From assembly GCA_045629005.1 (NCBI GenBank), contig JAZQQJ010000028.1, positions 1 through 54,772 on the forward strand: a stretch of DNA of 54,772 bases, given 5' to 3'. The DNA comes from RGIG3528 sp045629005 (GTDB lineage: Bacteria > Bacillota > Clostridia > Lachnospirales > Lachnospiraceae). How positions within the stretch are numbered: position 1 is the stretch's first letter; every line of letters begins with the position of its first letter. A program made the translations under genes and the position numbers. The notes beneath the pieces are model-generated. The model had not been told where the DNA came from, made no database searches, and saw only the letters and a program-made list of their open reading frames with translations. Positions 7,746 to 16,863 of this stretch are shown here, one piece after another.

Positions 7746-10054
7746 ATCAGGCAGTTACAATGCATCCATTAATGTTCGACCCTGTGGGAAAGGTCGCAAA
7801 GTTTGAAAAGAGAGAAGGCATGCCGTATCTTCACTATGTTGACGATGAGCCTGCCGCAAAGCTCGAAGACAACGGAGACGTTTCTTTTGCAATGTTTGCA
7901 CTCGCTGCAGAAACCGTAGAAGTGTGCGGCTTTGGCGGAACTATGGGAAATGAGCCCATAAAGCTGGACAAATGTGAAGATGGTTATTTCAGGAAAAGAG
8001 TCAGCGGCCTGAAGCCCGGCTTCTTGTACCACAGATGGTTTATAGACGGTGTTCAGGTAATGAACCCCAAGGGAGCTTTTGTTTACGGGTGTTTTGGCGT
8101 CACAAACTTCATCGAGATTCCGGACGAGAATTCGGATTTCTGGTATTTGAAGGATGTTCCGCACGGCGATGTTTCCATACACACATACGTTTCAAAGGAA
8201 AACATGCATTTTAAACAGTGCTATGTTTACACACCGCCCAAGTATAATGAGAATCCCGACAAAAAATATCCTGTTTGCTACATTCTTCACGGCGTAGGTG
8301 AGGCAGAAACAGGCTGGGTATGGAACGGCAAGATCAATTTTATCATGGATAACCTTTTGGCCGAAGGCAAATGCAACGAAATGATTGTCGTTGTGTGCTG
8401 TGGCTATGCTTTTAAGGATGGCGAAAATCCTGTTTTCTTCCCCGGTGATTTCGGAAACGAGCTTACAACTTCGCTGATTCCTTACATTGAATCCAATTTC
8501 AGAGTAAAGAAGGGCAGAGTAAACAGAGCAATGGCAGGCCTTTCCCTCGGCTCGGCACAGTCAATACAGATAGTTTCAAGATTCCAGAATCTGTTTGCGC
8601 ACCTCGGAGTGTTCTCCGGCATGCGCGATATTGAAGCTGATATCATTCTTAAGCAGAATGAGCAGTATCCGATGAAAACGGTGCTTATGACTGCAGGCAA
8701 GGCGGAAAAGGGACTTGATGAAGCACAGAAGCCTTACACCGATAAATTCAAAACTCTCGGAGCAAACAGCGATCAGCGCTGCTACACAGGACATCATGAG
8801 TGGCATGTATGGCGTGCATCTTTTAGGGATTTCGCAGAAATGATTTTCGATGATGAAAACAGCCTCGAAGACCTTAGCGAAGGCGTTTTCACATATGAAG
8901 AGCCCACTCTTTCAAAAGAAAAGATGGACTATCAGACATACAATCAGCACATTAGTATGTTTGATCCGATATACAAAGGTCTTATTTTCGATTTTGACGA
9001 AAAGGGAAGACCCGCAGGACGTTATTTCGACGATCATCACGGCGCAGAAGTAATTGACGCATCCAAGGGAATCGCAAGATTCTGGTTCAAGTCAAAGGAT
9101 GCCAAGTCCGTAGAAATCGATATCTGGGGCATGGGCAAGTTCGCTATGACCCGTGAAGCGGACTCCGAATGGTGGAATGTTACGGTAAATGGTGTGGAAA
9201 AGGGCTTCCACTACTACTGGTGTGTTGTGAACGGCGTGAACGTTGTTGATGCAAATGCACCTGTCGGATATGGCGGATTCTCCTGCGTTAACTATATTGA
9301 AATGCCCGAAGAGGACTTTGAAGAGTACAGACTTCGTCAGGTGCCTCATGGTAAGGTTCATCTTGAATATTATCCTTCCAAGGAAACAGGAAGAACAAAG
9401 ATATGCTATGTTTACACACCTTACAGCTACAATCCGAACGATGATAAGCGCTATCCTGTTCTTTACCTCCAGCATGGCGGCGGAGAAGATGAAACCGGCT
9501 GGATATGGCAGGGCAAGCTCTGCAACATTGCGGACAATATGATTGCAGCAGGCAAGATGAAAGAAATGATTGTCGTAATGAACGCAGGCTATGCATTCCC
9601 CGAAGGCGGAAACTGGCACTATTCCATGAGCGACTTCCTTAAGGAACTTCCTTCTTCATCAGTGCCGTTTATCGACGCGAAATATAAGTCAATACCCGAT
9701 AAATTCCATCGCGCAGTTGCGGGACTTTCCATGGGTGCAATGCAGAGCCAGAAGATTGCAATGGATAATCCCGATCTCTTCGCAAATGCAGGTCTTTTCT
9801 CAGGAGGCCTTACCATTAAGGATAATGACGTTGACTACAGCGATGTTCTCCTGAATCCTACAGAGTTTGAAAAGCGCTTCAAACTGCTTTTCGTTGCTGT
9901 CGGACAGCAGGAAGGCATGTATGAGATGACAAAGAAAAACGAGGCGCAGGTTCTTGAAGCAGGATGCAACATAGTTACCTTCGAAGGCTACGGCTACCAC
10001 GACTGGACCTTCTGGAGACACTGCCTGAAGGACTTCCTGCCAAGACTGTTCTAA
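7742..10054 (+). CDS. Tandem two-module esterase (CBM48-like plus CE1-type, duplicated)
   Basis: 770 residues made of two homologous halves (~1-385 and ~395-770). Each half has an early-set beta domain (DGDVSFAMFALAAETVEV; GIARFWFKSKDAKSVEI) followed by an alpha/beta hydrolase of the feruloyl/acetyl esterase (CE1) type. Nucleophile elbows are GLSLG at ~266 and GLSMG at ~660; catalytic-histidine candidates are GHHEWHVW at ~350 and GYHDWTFW at ~751. Conserved YPVCYILHG and YPVLYLQHG strands precede them. No signal peptide is present, so it acts in the cytosol, probably on imported acylated oligosaccharides or another ester. Its overlap with nrtR is unusual for a carbohydrate esterase; an ADP-ribose or nucleotide ester substrate is a speculative alternative. 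Confidence 0.75.
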   Translation: MNQAVTMHPLMFDPVGKVAKFEKREGMPYLHYVDDEPAAKLEDNGDVSFAMFALAAETVEVCGFGGTMGNEPIKLDKCEDGYFRKRVSGLKPGFLYHRWFIDGVQVMNPKGAFVYGCFGVTNFIEIPDENSDFWYLKDVPHGDVSIHTYVSKENMHFKQCYVYTPPKYNENPDKKYPVCYILHGVGEAETGWVWNGKINFIMDNLLAEGKCNEMIVVVCCGYAFKDGENPVFFPGDFGNELTTSLIPYIESNFRVKKGRVNRAMAGLSLGSAQSIQIVSRFQNLFAHLGVFSGMRDIEADIILKQNEQYPMKTVLMTAGKAEKGLDEAQKPYTDKFKTLGANSDQRCYTGHHEWHVWRASFRDFAEMIFDDENSLEDLSEGVFTYEEPTLSKEKMDYQTYNQHISMFDPIYKGLIFDFDEKGRPAGRYFDDHHGAEVIDASKGIARFWFKSKDAKSVEIDIWGMGKFAMTREADSEWWNVTVNGVEKGFHYYWCVVNGVNVVDANAPVGYGGFSCVNYIEMPEEDFEEYRLRQVPHGKVHLEYYPSKETGRTKICYVYTPYSYNPNDDKRYPVLYLQHGGGEDETGWIWQGKLCNIADNMIAAGKMKEMIVVMNAGYAFPEGGNWHYSMSDFLKELPSSSVPFIDAKYKSIPDKFHRAVAGLSMGAMQSQKIAMDNPDLFANAGLFSGGLTIKDNDVDYSDVLLNPTEFEKRFKLLFVAVGQQEGMYEMTKKNEAQVLEAGCNIVTFEGYGYHDWTFWRHCLKDFLPRLF

Positions 10055-10057
10055 CCT

Positions 10058-10110
10058 AATGTCCACTAGATGTCCACTATGTCTACTAGGGACGGGGTGT
10101 GGTGGACATT
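10058..10110. repeat. GTCCAC-type REP-like element, copy 3 (with two extra half units)
   Basis: Two TGTCCACTA-like half units precede a full copy ending GTGTGGTGGACATT. It lies between the esterase stop and its terminator. Confidence 0.8.
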
Positions 10111-10155
10111 CTCAGGTCATTTGTGTTCTGTCCGATGCTTATTTTCACAGTTTAT

Positions 10156-10189
10156 AAAATACGGCCGCAACGTTTGGGCCGTATTTTTT
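10156..10189 (+). terminator. Rho-independent terminator after the esterase gene
   Basis: Stem AAAATACGGCC / GGCCGTATTTT with T run. Confidence 0.9.
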
Positions 10190-10283
10190 GTTTCGGCGGC
10201 TCTTATTTTTCTGAAATAAGCCTATATTAATGGGAATACATCGGTTATAATGCGTAAAATAGTTATTGGAAAGGAACAAAAAC

Positions 10284-10529
10284 ATGAAAAAGTACAAAAC
10301 ATCAGCATTAATCTATTATATTGCTTCCGCATTATTATCTATTACGGCTACTATATGGTTCGTTTCAGGAAATGCGGGACTTGGCGGAGCATTTCTTTGC
10401 CTTGGTTCAATGAATTTGTGCCTCGGAACGGTCATGATCAGCAATTACAGAAGGACAATGAACCTTGAAGGTCAACAAACGGAAAAAACAAAGAAAGAAG
10501 CTAATACAGAAGAACAGAAAGATAATTAG
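10284..10529 (+). CDS. Small membrane protein, two TM helices, unknown function
   Basis: 81 residues from ATG 10284 with AAGGA eight bases upstream (a TTG at 10266 is less likely). Residues ~8-30 (ALIYYIASALLSITATIWFV) and ~36-56 (GGAFLCLGSMNLCLGTVM) are hydrophobic helices with a short loop; the tail is highly charged (Lys/Glu-rich). This layout is common for small unnamed proteins of Lachnospiraceae. It has its own region after a terminator, so it probably starts a transcript. Confidence 0.6.
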   Translation: MKKYKTSALIYYIASALLSITATIWFVSGNAGLGGAFLCLGSMNLCLGTVMISNYRRTMNLEGQQTEKTKKEANTEEQKDN

Positions 10530-10586
10530 TAAGAATAGCGTTTATCTGCAAGTTAAAAGTGCAGATTAATCAAGACAGAGGATTAT

Positions 10587-11396
10587 ATGGTACAAAATGA
10601 ATTGAAAATGTTCCTTGAGTCGGGAAGGGTTGCGGGAGAACCCACCGAGTTGAACGATGAAATGATTGCATTTATGATGGAGATGAATTCCCGCGAGGAT
10701 CAGAAAAGCTTCTATTTCCCCGATGATGAGGAGGAAACGGAGGAACTTATTGAAGAAGGAGCAACAGCGTACGCGGTTTATGACGGGAACGGCAATTTAA
10801 CTGCGTGTGCAATAGCAGATCCTGTTGAAGACAATAAAACTGTTGAGGTTTCCGGTCCGTTTGGAAGTACCGAGGACAGAATCGGACTTCTGCGCAGGAT
10901 AAAGCTTGATTTTCCGAGATATGATGTTTTTCTGTTTACTTCGGAGAAAAATGAACTTACTAAATGCTTTGACGTAATCAGTAATGAATGCTATATGGAT
11001 GTACAAGCTGAAGCATATGAAACCGAAGGCGTAACAGAGTTTGATGAATCAGAGGACTCGCTTGAACTCCACGACAAAATCTTTCCGGACGCATATACGA
11101 ATGCCGAAGGACTTCCTGACGAATACGATATTTTGGTGTATAAAGCAGACAATAAGGTTGTCGGATATATCGCATATGAGCAGGACGAAGACTACATTGA
11201 CTTCGTTGCGGTTGAGCCGGAATTCCGTAGAAAAGGGATTGCCCGTGCACTCGTCAAAGCTGCACTGAATGATATGCAGGGACAGACCGTGCATCTGACA
11301 GTTGCAAATACAAACGATGAAGCAATAGCACTTTATCGTTCAATGGGGTTCGTATTGAGGCATTACATGCTTTTGCTTGAAGTCCGTTTTGCATAA
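10587..11396 (+). CDS. GNAT-family N-acetyltransferase with N-terminal extension
   Basis: 269 residues. The C-terminal ~130 residues are a complete GNAT fold: DNKVVGYIAYEQ (beta 4), DFVAVEPEFRRKGIARALV (the acetyl-CoA pyrophosphate loop R/QxxGxG/A as RRKGIA) and NDEAIALYRSMGF (C-terminal motif). The first ~130 residues are very acidic and look like a diverged second GNAT-like half (YAVYDGNGNLTACAIAD). The acceptor is unknown. Two bases separate it from the next GNAT gene, so both are translated from one message. Confidence 0.8.
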   Translation: MVQNELKMFLESGRVAGEPTELNDEMIAFMMEMNSREDQKSFYFPDDEEETEELIEEGATAYAVYDGNGNLTACAIADPVEDNKTVEVSGPFGSTEDRIGLLRRIKLDFPRYDVFLFTSEKNELTKCFDVISNECYMDVQAEAYETEGVTEFDESEDSLELHDKIFPDAYTNAEGLPDEYDILVYKADNKVVGYIAYEQDEDYIDFVAVEPEFRRKGIARALVKAALNDMQGQTVHLTVANTNDEAIALYRSMGFVLRHYMLLLEVRFA

Positions 11397-11413
11397 TTAT
11401 GTGTGGTAAACAT

Positions 11414-11935
11414 ATGAACCTGAGAAAATGTACAATTAATGATTTTGACAGAATAACGGATTTTTATAAATATTCCATTGATAACACCCCGACCATGAAG
11501 CAATATGTCCTTTGGGTTTATGGCCTGCATCCTACTGACGAAATGATTAAAGCCTTCATTGAAAACGGCTTTATGTATTGCGTTGAAAAGGACAGTCAGG
11601 TTATTGCAGCGGTTGCGGTAACGCCATTTCAAGGCGAGGAATACCATCCAATAAAATGGTCGGTTAATCTTCAGGATGATGAAGTAATGGTACTTCATAT
11701 TTTCTGTGTCGATCCGCGGTATCAGAGACAGGGCGTAGCACGGATGATACTGGATGATATAGTTCTTCTTGCCAAGGAGGCGGGCATAAAAGCACTTCGA
11801 CTTGATGCGTTAATTCAGAATGAACCGGCCCGGAAGCTTTACGAGAAATACGGCTTTGCAGAACGTGGGACTCAGACTATGTACTACGATAACACCGGGC
11901 GAGTTGAATTCGTGATGTATGAATTGGTAGTGTAA
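11414..11935 (+). CDS. GNAT-family N-acetyltransferase
   Basis: 173 residues if begun at ATG 11414 (MNLRKCTINDFDRI, the usual GNAT beginning); an ATG at 11399 in the same frame is two bases after the previous stop and could be used through coupling. Motif A is VLHIFCVDPRYQRQGVARMI, followed by KALRLDALIQNEPARKLYEKYGF, both standard for single-domain GNATs. It is probably co-translated with the upstream acetyltransferase; its substrate is unknown. It converges on the MFS gene with only ten bases between stops. Confidence 0.8.
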   Translation: MNLRKCTINDFDRITDFYKYSIDNTPTMKQYVLWVYGLHPTDEMIKAFIENGFMYCVEKDSQVIAAVAVTPFQGEEYHPIKWSVNLQDDEVMVLHIFCVDPRYQRQGVARMILDDIVLLAKEAGIKALRLDALIQNEPARKLYEKYGFAERGTQTMYYDNTGRVEFVMYELVV

Positions 11936-11945
11936 GCGTCCGGCG

Positions 11946-13403
11946 CTACTCCATACCTACCTTCTCTAAATCCGTTCCTTTGGTTTCGTTCGTTTTAAGC
12001 AAAACAAAGATGGAGGAAACAATACCGGGAACCGCGATAAGTACGGTTGCGAGTGGTGTTACACTGTTACCGAACACGTTTACAAGCGGCAAAAGAATGC
12101 CCATGCCGATGAAGGTTCCGACTACTCCGATAACGTAGCAGGATGAAAGCACGGAAGAACGCAGATTTGTCGGGGCACTTTCGGAAAGCATCATAACATT
12201 GATGTCGCCGTAGCCCCAGAAGGAACCGACGCATACGCCTGAAAGTAATCCGGTTATGTAAGGCGAAATCATAAGCTTGGCAGCGCCGATAAAGCCAAGC
12301 AGCGAAAGCAGGCATACGCAAGCCATTATAACTCCCGTTGTCTTTCTTCCGAGTTTGTCGGAAATAAAGCCGTGTGAAAGCTGGATAAGCGCACTTCCGA
12401 CAGGGAAAAGAAAAAGCGCTGCGGTAACCTCGTTTGTTCCGACGCTTTCCAATGCTGAATCGAGAGAATCAAACAATCCTGCTGCAGTAAACGAAGATGC
12501 GTAACCGTAGGAAATGATAACCTGATAGTACATCGTGATGATGAATCCAAGGTTAAACAGCCCCATCAGAATGTTTAAACGTCTTAACTGAATATGTTTC
12601 ATAGAGAACTTGAAAGCCTCGAAAAAGCCACCTCTGGCATCTGAGGCTTTCTTTTTGCTTGCAGATTTGCTTGCATTGCAGTCATTCGTTTCCTGTGAGA
12701 TGGGTTTGCATGAGCTGTCATTCGCTCCCAGCAGATATTCGAGTTTGTTTTTAAGAAACGCGTTTGTTTCACGTGTGAAAAACAGAGCACAGGCGCTTGA
12801 AATAAGTCCGATAACAGCGGGAACAAGAAAAACCATCCTCCACTCTGAAATGTCGGTCATGAAAATGCGACGGAACAGCGGAATGAGCATAACACCAAGC
12901 GTTGAAAGACATTTGATGACAGAATATATCTTTGCACGGTGTTTTGCGGGTGCGGTTTCCATTATGTAAACAACCTGCATGTCATGCGGTACAAAGAAGC
13001 TGATTACGCAGTATCCGAGAATGTAGGTGAAAATGTTTACCGAAACAAAAACGATGAACATTCCGAGTGCCATGCCTATTGTGTTGATTACCAAAAACAT
13101 CTTTCTGCCGAGTTTATCGGAAAGCGTACGGTAAAAAAGCGAGATTGCTATACATGGATATGACACAAGCCCTAAAAGCTCGAGCTTTGCGAGAGAACCG
13201 TCGCCAAACCTTGAAAACAGAGTGTTTGCAATCTCAGTCTTCATCTGAAAAGGAATATTCGAAGCAAGCTCGTCCGTAATATAAACGAGGCAGATAATAA
13301 AAATCAGATATGCAATGTATCCCTTTGGCTCCGGGCGTGAAAGCTGAGCCTTGATTTTTGCGATTTCCGCCTGCTTTTTCTCAATTGACATATTCTTGCT
13401 CAT
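11946..13403 (-). CDS. MFS transporter
   Basis: 485 residues on the minus strand, start near 13403. Twelve hydrophobic helices are visible in two halves of six, with a ~45-residue hydrophilic middle loop containing SSCKPISQETNDCNASKS and KKKASD. The RTLSDKLGRKMF stretch after helix 2 and SDKLGRKTTGV in the second half are the duplicated MFS loop motifs (GxxxDRxGRR type). EWRMVFLVPAVIGL and RETNAF are also typical. The substrate cannot be read from sequence; the sugar/organic acid porter branch is most similar. It is the only long minus-strand gene in the first 50 kb. Confidence 0.85.
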   Translation of the reverse strand: MSKNMSIEKKQAEIAKIKAQLSRPEPKGYIAYLIFIICLVYITDELASNIPFQMKTEIANTLFSRFGDGSLAKLELLGLVSYPCIAISLFYRTLSDKLGRKMFLVINTIGMALGMFIVFVSVNIFTYILGYCVISFFVPHDMQVVYIMETAPAKHRAKIYSVIKCLSTLGVMLIPLFRRIFMTDISEWRMVFLVPAVIGLISSACALFFTRETNAFLKNKLEYLLGANDSSCKPISQETNDCNASKSASKKKASDARGGFFEAFKFSMKHIQLRRLNILMGLFNLGFIITMYYQVIISYGYASSFTAAGLFDSLDSALESVGTNEVTAALFLFPVGSALIQLSHGFISDKLGRKTTGVIMACVCLLSLLGFIGAAKLMISPYITGLLSGVCVGSFWGYGDINVMMLSESAPTNLRSSVLSSCYVIGVVGTFIGMGILLPLVNVFGNSVTPLATVLIAVPGIVSSIFVLLKTNETKGTDLEKVGME

Positions 13404-13480
13404 TATTTGTCCCCCACTTTACTTCAGATAGTTATATAACTTCACAAATTAACTGTTAAATGAATTCTGCATTTTCTACA

Positions 13481-13572
13481 TTACCATCGTTTTCGCATTC
13501 CTTCGTAATTCAATGGTAAGCTTCGGGAAGCATTACCATATATTTTGCGCACCTTCGCAATTTAATGGTAAG
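13481..13572. repeat. Palindromic repeat, family TTACCATTG/CAATGGTAA, two units, 52-bp period
   Basis: Two hairpin elements starting TTACCAT and ending ATGGTAAG, ~38-40 nt each. The same family recurs at 29391-29483. The rest of the 470-base gap (13573-13873) holds a GC-rich hairpin near 13750-13775 and the leader of the cyclase gene; no gene is seen. Confidence 0.8.
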
Positions 13573-13873
13573 CGCTTGTTATGCTTGTTATTATACTCTT
13601 AATGCGATTAGCGGGCAACCGGATGGACACAGCGCCTAAACAATCCTGATTTTATCAATCTTTTATGCAATGATTATGCAATGATTAGGCTTATGGCAGG
13701 CTACTTTATTTTATTTTGATTACCTGTATGAGATAATAACTCTGTATCATGAGCGGAACTGTGCCTCCCGCTCGTGTTGCAGATGTCCGACGAGTCATGG
13801 ACTCAGACGACAGGCTATTATCCTAGCGACGAAGTTGTATTACACGAGCACAACACATACAAGGAAGAAAACT

Positions 13874-15310
13874 ATGAAAACCCGTATAGTAGTAATTATC
13901 GTAACAGCAGTAATACTCATAAGCTTTGGAATTTCCACCTTCAGTTCCATTATCTCAATCAGCACGCTTGTCGAGAAAAACAGCGCAAAAGAGGCTGAGC
14001 TTTTTGTAAGCGAAGTGCAGAGCGACATTGTGGATTCTTTTTCTGATTCGGTGGGAGTCTCAAAAGCAATAAACAATACGTTTATCAGGGATTTCATAGA
14101 AAGAAGAGATGAATTTACCGACGCGGAAGCATCAGCTTACATAGGAAGCTATCTTGATGGAATAAAGAAGCAGTTCGGCTACGATACGGTCTTCCTTACG
14201 ATTGAATGCACGAAGGAGTATTTTACCGAATACGGACGCATGAAAGTGCTTGATTTAAAGGGCGAAGATGATGCGTGGTATCTAAACTTCAAGACAAGCG
14301 GCAAAGAGATGGAACTCAATGTCGATAACGACCAGGCGAACGATAACCGTATCACGGTTTACAATAACATCCGCATGCATAATGATAATGGTGAGTTCAT
14401 AGGCATTTGCGGTGTTGGTCATTCGCTCATCAGCCTAAACAGCGACATTGATGCGTTGGAACAGAAGTATGAGCTTAACGTTATGCTTTCGGATGCCAAC
14501 GGAATCATTCAGGTGGCAGGTGATGACTCGCTCCCCGGAACCGAAATTACCTCCTACATAAAGGCCTACATCGACAATTATGATTTCAATTCCGTATATG
14601 ATTACGATAAGATCGGAACGGGCGGTTATATCATTGTTAAATACATCCCTGAATATGGCTGGTTCCTTTGCATTGAAAGTCCCGAGCAGCTTGACGAAAT
14701 GACGAAGCTTGTTGTTTATAACCTCCTGGCCGCTCTTGCTGCTCTTGTAATAATGGTTGTAATTATAAGTGTTGCCATGAAATATCAGGAAGATGAGACT
14801 CTGCTCTTTAAGGAGGACTCTGAAACCGATATGATGACGGGCCTCTTCAACCGACGTGCCTTTGACAACATGATGGACGAAATCAAAAAAGAGAATTCGG
14901 TTCGGGATATATCAATCGCCGTTATTGATATTAACGGACTTAAACAGGTTAATGACGTAAACGGCCATTCCGCAGGCGATGAGCTCATTATAAAGACTGC
15001 CGAATGCCTCAAGGAACTTTATGAGAATCACGCAAAATGCTTCAGAATAGGCGGAGATGAATTCGCACTTATATTCAGGGAACCCCTTGATGATACTGAA
15101 GAATGCGTAAAACACATTAAGACACGTGCAGCAAAATGTAAGCTTGATTTCTCTGAAGCACTATACATTGCCGTTGGTGTTGCAAAGGGTGAGGACCACA
15201 TGGATATGAATGTGGACGAGCTTTATGAATTTGCAGACAAAGCAATGTACAGCGATAAGGAAGAATTTTACAAGGATAAATCACACGAACGAAGAACAGC
15301 ACGGACGTGA
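13874..15310 (+). CDS. Membrane diguanylate cyclase with extracellular Cache sensor
   Basis: 478 residues from ATG 13874 (AAGGA eight bases upstream). TM1 is at residues ~4-25 and TM2 at ~280-305 (LLAALAALVIMVVIISVAM). Between them lies an extracellular double-Cache-type domain (DTVFLTIECTKEYFTEYG, DDAWYLNF, GEFIGICGVGHSL, SDANGIIQVAGDDS). A GGDEF domain follows: DMMTGLFNRRAFD, then RIGGDEFALI at ~390-399 with an intact GGDEF active site. An RxxD inhibitory site is not obvious at the usual place. The predicted role is making c-di-GMP in response to a small ligand. It heads a signalling cluster with two 7TM kinases. I looked for a c-di-GMP riboswitch upstream and saw none. Confidence 0.88.
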   Translation: MKTRIVVIIVTAVILISFGISTFSSIISISTLVEKNSAKEAELFVSEVQSDIVDSFSDSVGVSKAINNTFIRDFIERRDEFTDAEASAYIGSYLDGIKKQFGYDTVFLTIECTKEYFTEYGRMKVLDLKGEDDAWYLNFKTSGKEMELNVDNDQANDNRITVYNNIRMHNDNGEFIGICGVGHSLISLNSDIDALEQKYELNVMLSDANGIIQVAGDDSLPGTEITSYIKAYIDNYDFNSVYDYDKIGTGGYIIVKYIPEYGWFLCIESPEQLDEMTKLVVYNLLAALAALVIMVVIISVAMKYQEDETLLFKEDSETDMMTGLFNRRAFDNMMDEIKKENSVRDISIAVIDINGLKQVNDVNGHSAGDELIIKTAECLKELYENHAKCFRIGGDEFALIFREPLDDTEECVKHIKTRAAKCKLDFSEALYIAVGVAKGEDHMDMNVDELYEFADKAMYSDKEEFYKDKSHERRTART

Positions 15311-15416
15311 TAACACTAGTGTGCAGGCGCTCAACAGGAATTGCATACTACATGAATTACACATACATGCATAAACAATAGCGGATTGCATGGTGAACAG
15401 TTTTAGGAGAACTCAG

Positions 15417-16847
15417 ATGGTAGAAAGTTATAATTATGACTTTGACATAGCAGCTTTACTTCTGCTCATTGTTGAAATGGTCTATGTAAGAATTCAATAT
15501 GCGCATGATAAGTACAGCAACCGTCTGTTTATTTTGCTCCTGCACTCATCAGTCGTAATTACAATTGCCGATATCTTTGAATCGATGTTTCTTACCACTC
15601 TGTCCGGAAGATTCCCGAGCATGGTGCTGAGAGTTACATGCAACCTGTATTTCATCTTTAATGCATTGATGTTCTTGGCGTTTTACAGGTATATCGTTGA
15701 ATTGCTCGGAGACCTGCATGAGAGAACCGTCGGATATTACGTCAGAACATATTTCCCGTTTGTTTTTATTGTTGAATGCCTGATTGCAAACTGCTTTGCA
15801 AACATATTCTTTTCCGGCGGAAAATATGGACATTTTTCATACGGATCACTCATTATCGTAATATACGTTTACCCGATTTATTACTTCGTCCTCACGATTT
15901 TCACGCTTTGGCGCAACCGGAAAAATATAAATGCAAAACAGGTTATCTCGGTTCTGTCGTTTATCGTAATGACGATTTTGGCATACGCTGTCCAGTTGAT
16001 TTTCCCCGAGGTAATGGCATTGCCTTTCGCATATTCGATTTCGCTTCTTATAATGATTTTTACGCTCGAGACGCCGGATTACAGAAAGTTTGTGAAGGCA
16101 AGCGATACGCTTGAGCTTGTCAGAGAAGAAACTGAGCGTAAGGACATATTTAACAGAGTATTTATTGAGGGCTTTTCTACCGAAATATGCGACTCAGTCG
16201 GAAAAATGCTTGCGAAAAATGAAGCATGCACGGATGTTTCGGATGATACTGCAAACAAGGAAATACGCGAGTATGTAAACGGCTATGGAAAACAAATTCG
16301 CTCGACCATAAACAACGTTATGGATTTCGTATACTCCGGTAAGACGGATTACACGCCAAAGGATTATTCCGTAAGAAATGTGGTCGAAGAAGTTCGCAAT
16401 ATTATGCTTCCTTTGGCAAAGGATGCATCTGACAGCCTGAATGTTGAAGTTGGCCCGAACATCCCCGACACTCTTTTCGGAGCCGAGCCTGTAATTAAGC
16501 AGATTATGATTAATCTTATCGGAAACGCTGTCGATAAAACACATGACGGCATTGTTTCACTTACACTCGGCTGCAGAGCAACAATAGACGGCGGAGTAAA
16601 TCTTATCATTTCCGTGGAAGACTCCGGAGCAGGAATGAAGCGTGATGAAGTCAAGAGACGGCTTCATGTCAATACAAAAGGAAATGAGTGGAAAAAGGAA
16701 ATTAAAGACAGCACTGATTTTAGGATACTTGTTACAAAGAAGCTTGTTGAGTATATGAATGGAAAAATGAATATTGACAGTGCGACCGGAAAAGGCGCAT
16801 TGTTCACAGCGATAATCCCTCAAACACGCAGTTCAAAATATAACTAA
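15417..16847 (+). CDS. 7TM histidine kinase-like protein lacking the phospho-acceptor histidine (pseudokinase)
   Basis: 476 residues from ATG 15417 with AGGAGA six bases upstream. The first ~230 residues hold about seven hydrophobic helices, similar in plan to the next gene (HisKA_7TM type). The region aligned to MSHEIRTP of the neighbouring kinase reads GFSTEICDS, so His is replaced by Thr. In the ATPase part the N box (IKQIMINLIGNAVDKT) and G1 box (VEDSGAGM) remain, but the G2 box GTGLGLAI is replaced by DFRILVTK. Autophosphorylation is therefore unlikely. It probably acts as a binding partner or regulator of the intact hybrid kinase encoded 16 bases downstream. Confidence 0.78.
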   Translation: MVESYNYDFDIAALLLLIVEMVYVRIQYAHDKYSNRLFILLLHSSVVITIADIFESMFLTTLSGRFPSMVLRVTCNLYFIFNALMFLAFYRYIVELLGDLHERTVGYYVRTYFPFVFIVECLIANCFANIFFSGGKYGHFSYGSLIIVIYVYPIYYFVLTIFTLWRNRKNINAKQVISVLSFIVMTILAYAVQLIFPEVMALPFAYSISLLIMIFTLETPDYRKFVKASDTLELVREETERKDIFNRVFIEGFSTEICDSVGKMLAKNEACTDVSDDTANKEIREYVNGYGKQIRSTINNVMDFVYSGKTDYTPKDYSVRNVVEEVRNIMLPLAKDASDSLNVEVGPNIPDTLFGAEPVIKQIMINLIGNAVDKTHDGIVSLTLGCRATIDGGVNLIISVEDSGAGMKRDEVKRRLHVNTKGNEWKKEIKDSTDFRILVTKKLVEYMNGKMNIDSATGKGALFTAIIPQTRSSKYN

Positions 16848-16863
16848 GGGATGAAAGGACCTT

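Noticed and set aside
13573..13873. c-di-GMP riboswitch before the GGDEF gene
   Set aside because: Neither the GEMM core nor the c-di-GMP-II pattern can be seen; only a generic GC hairpin near 13750.
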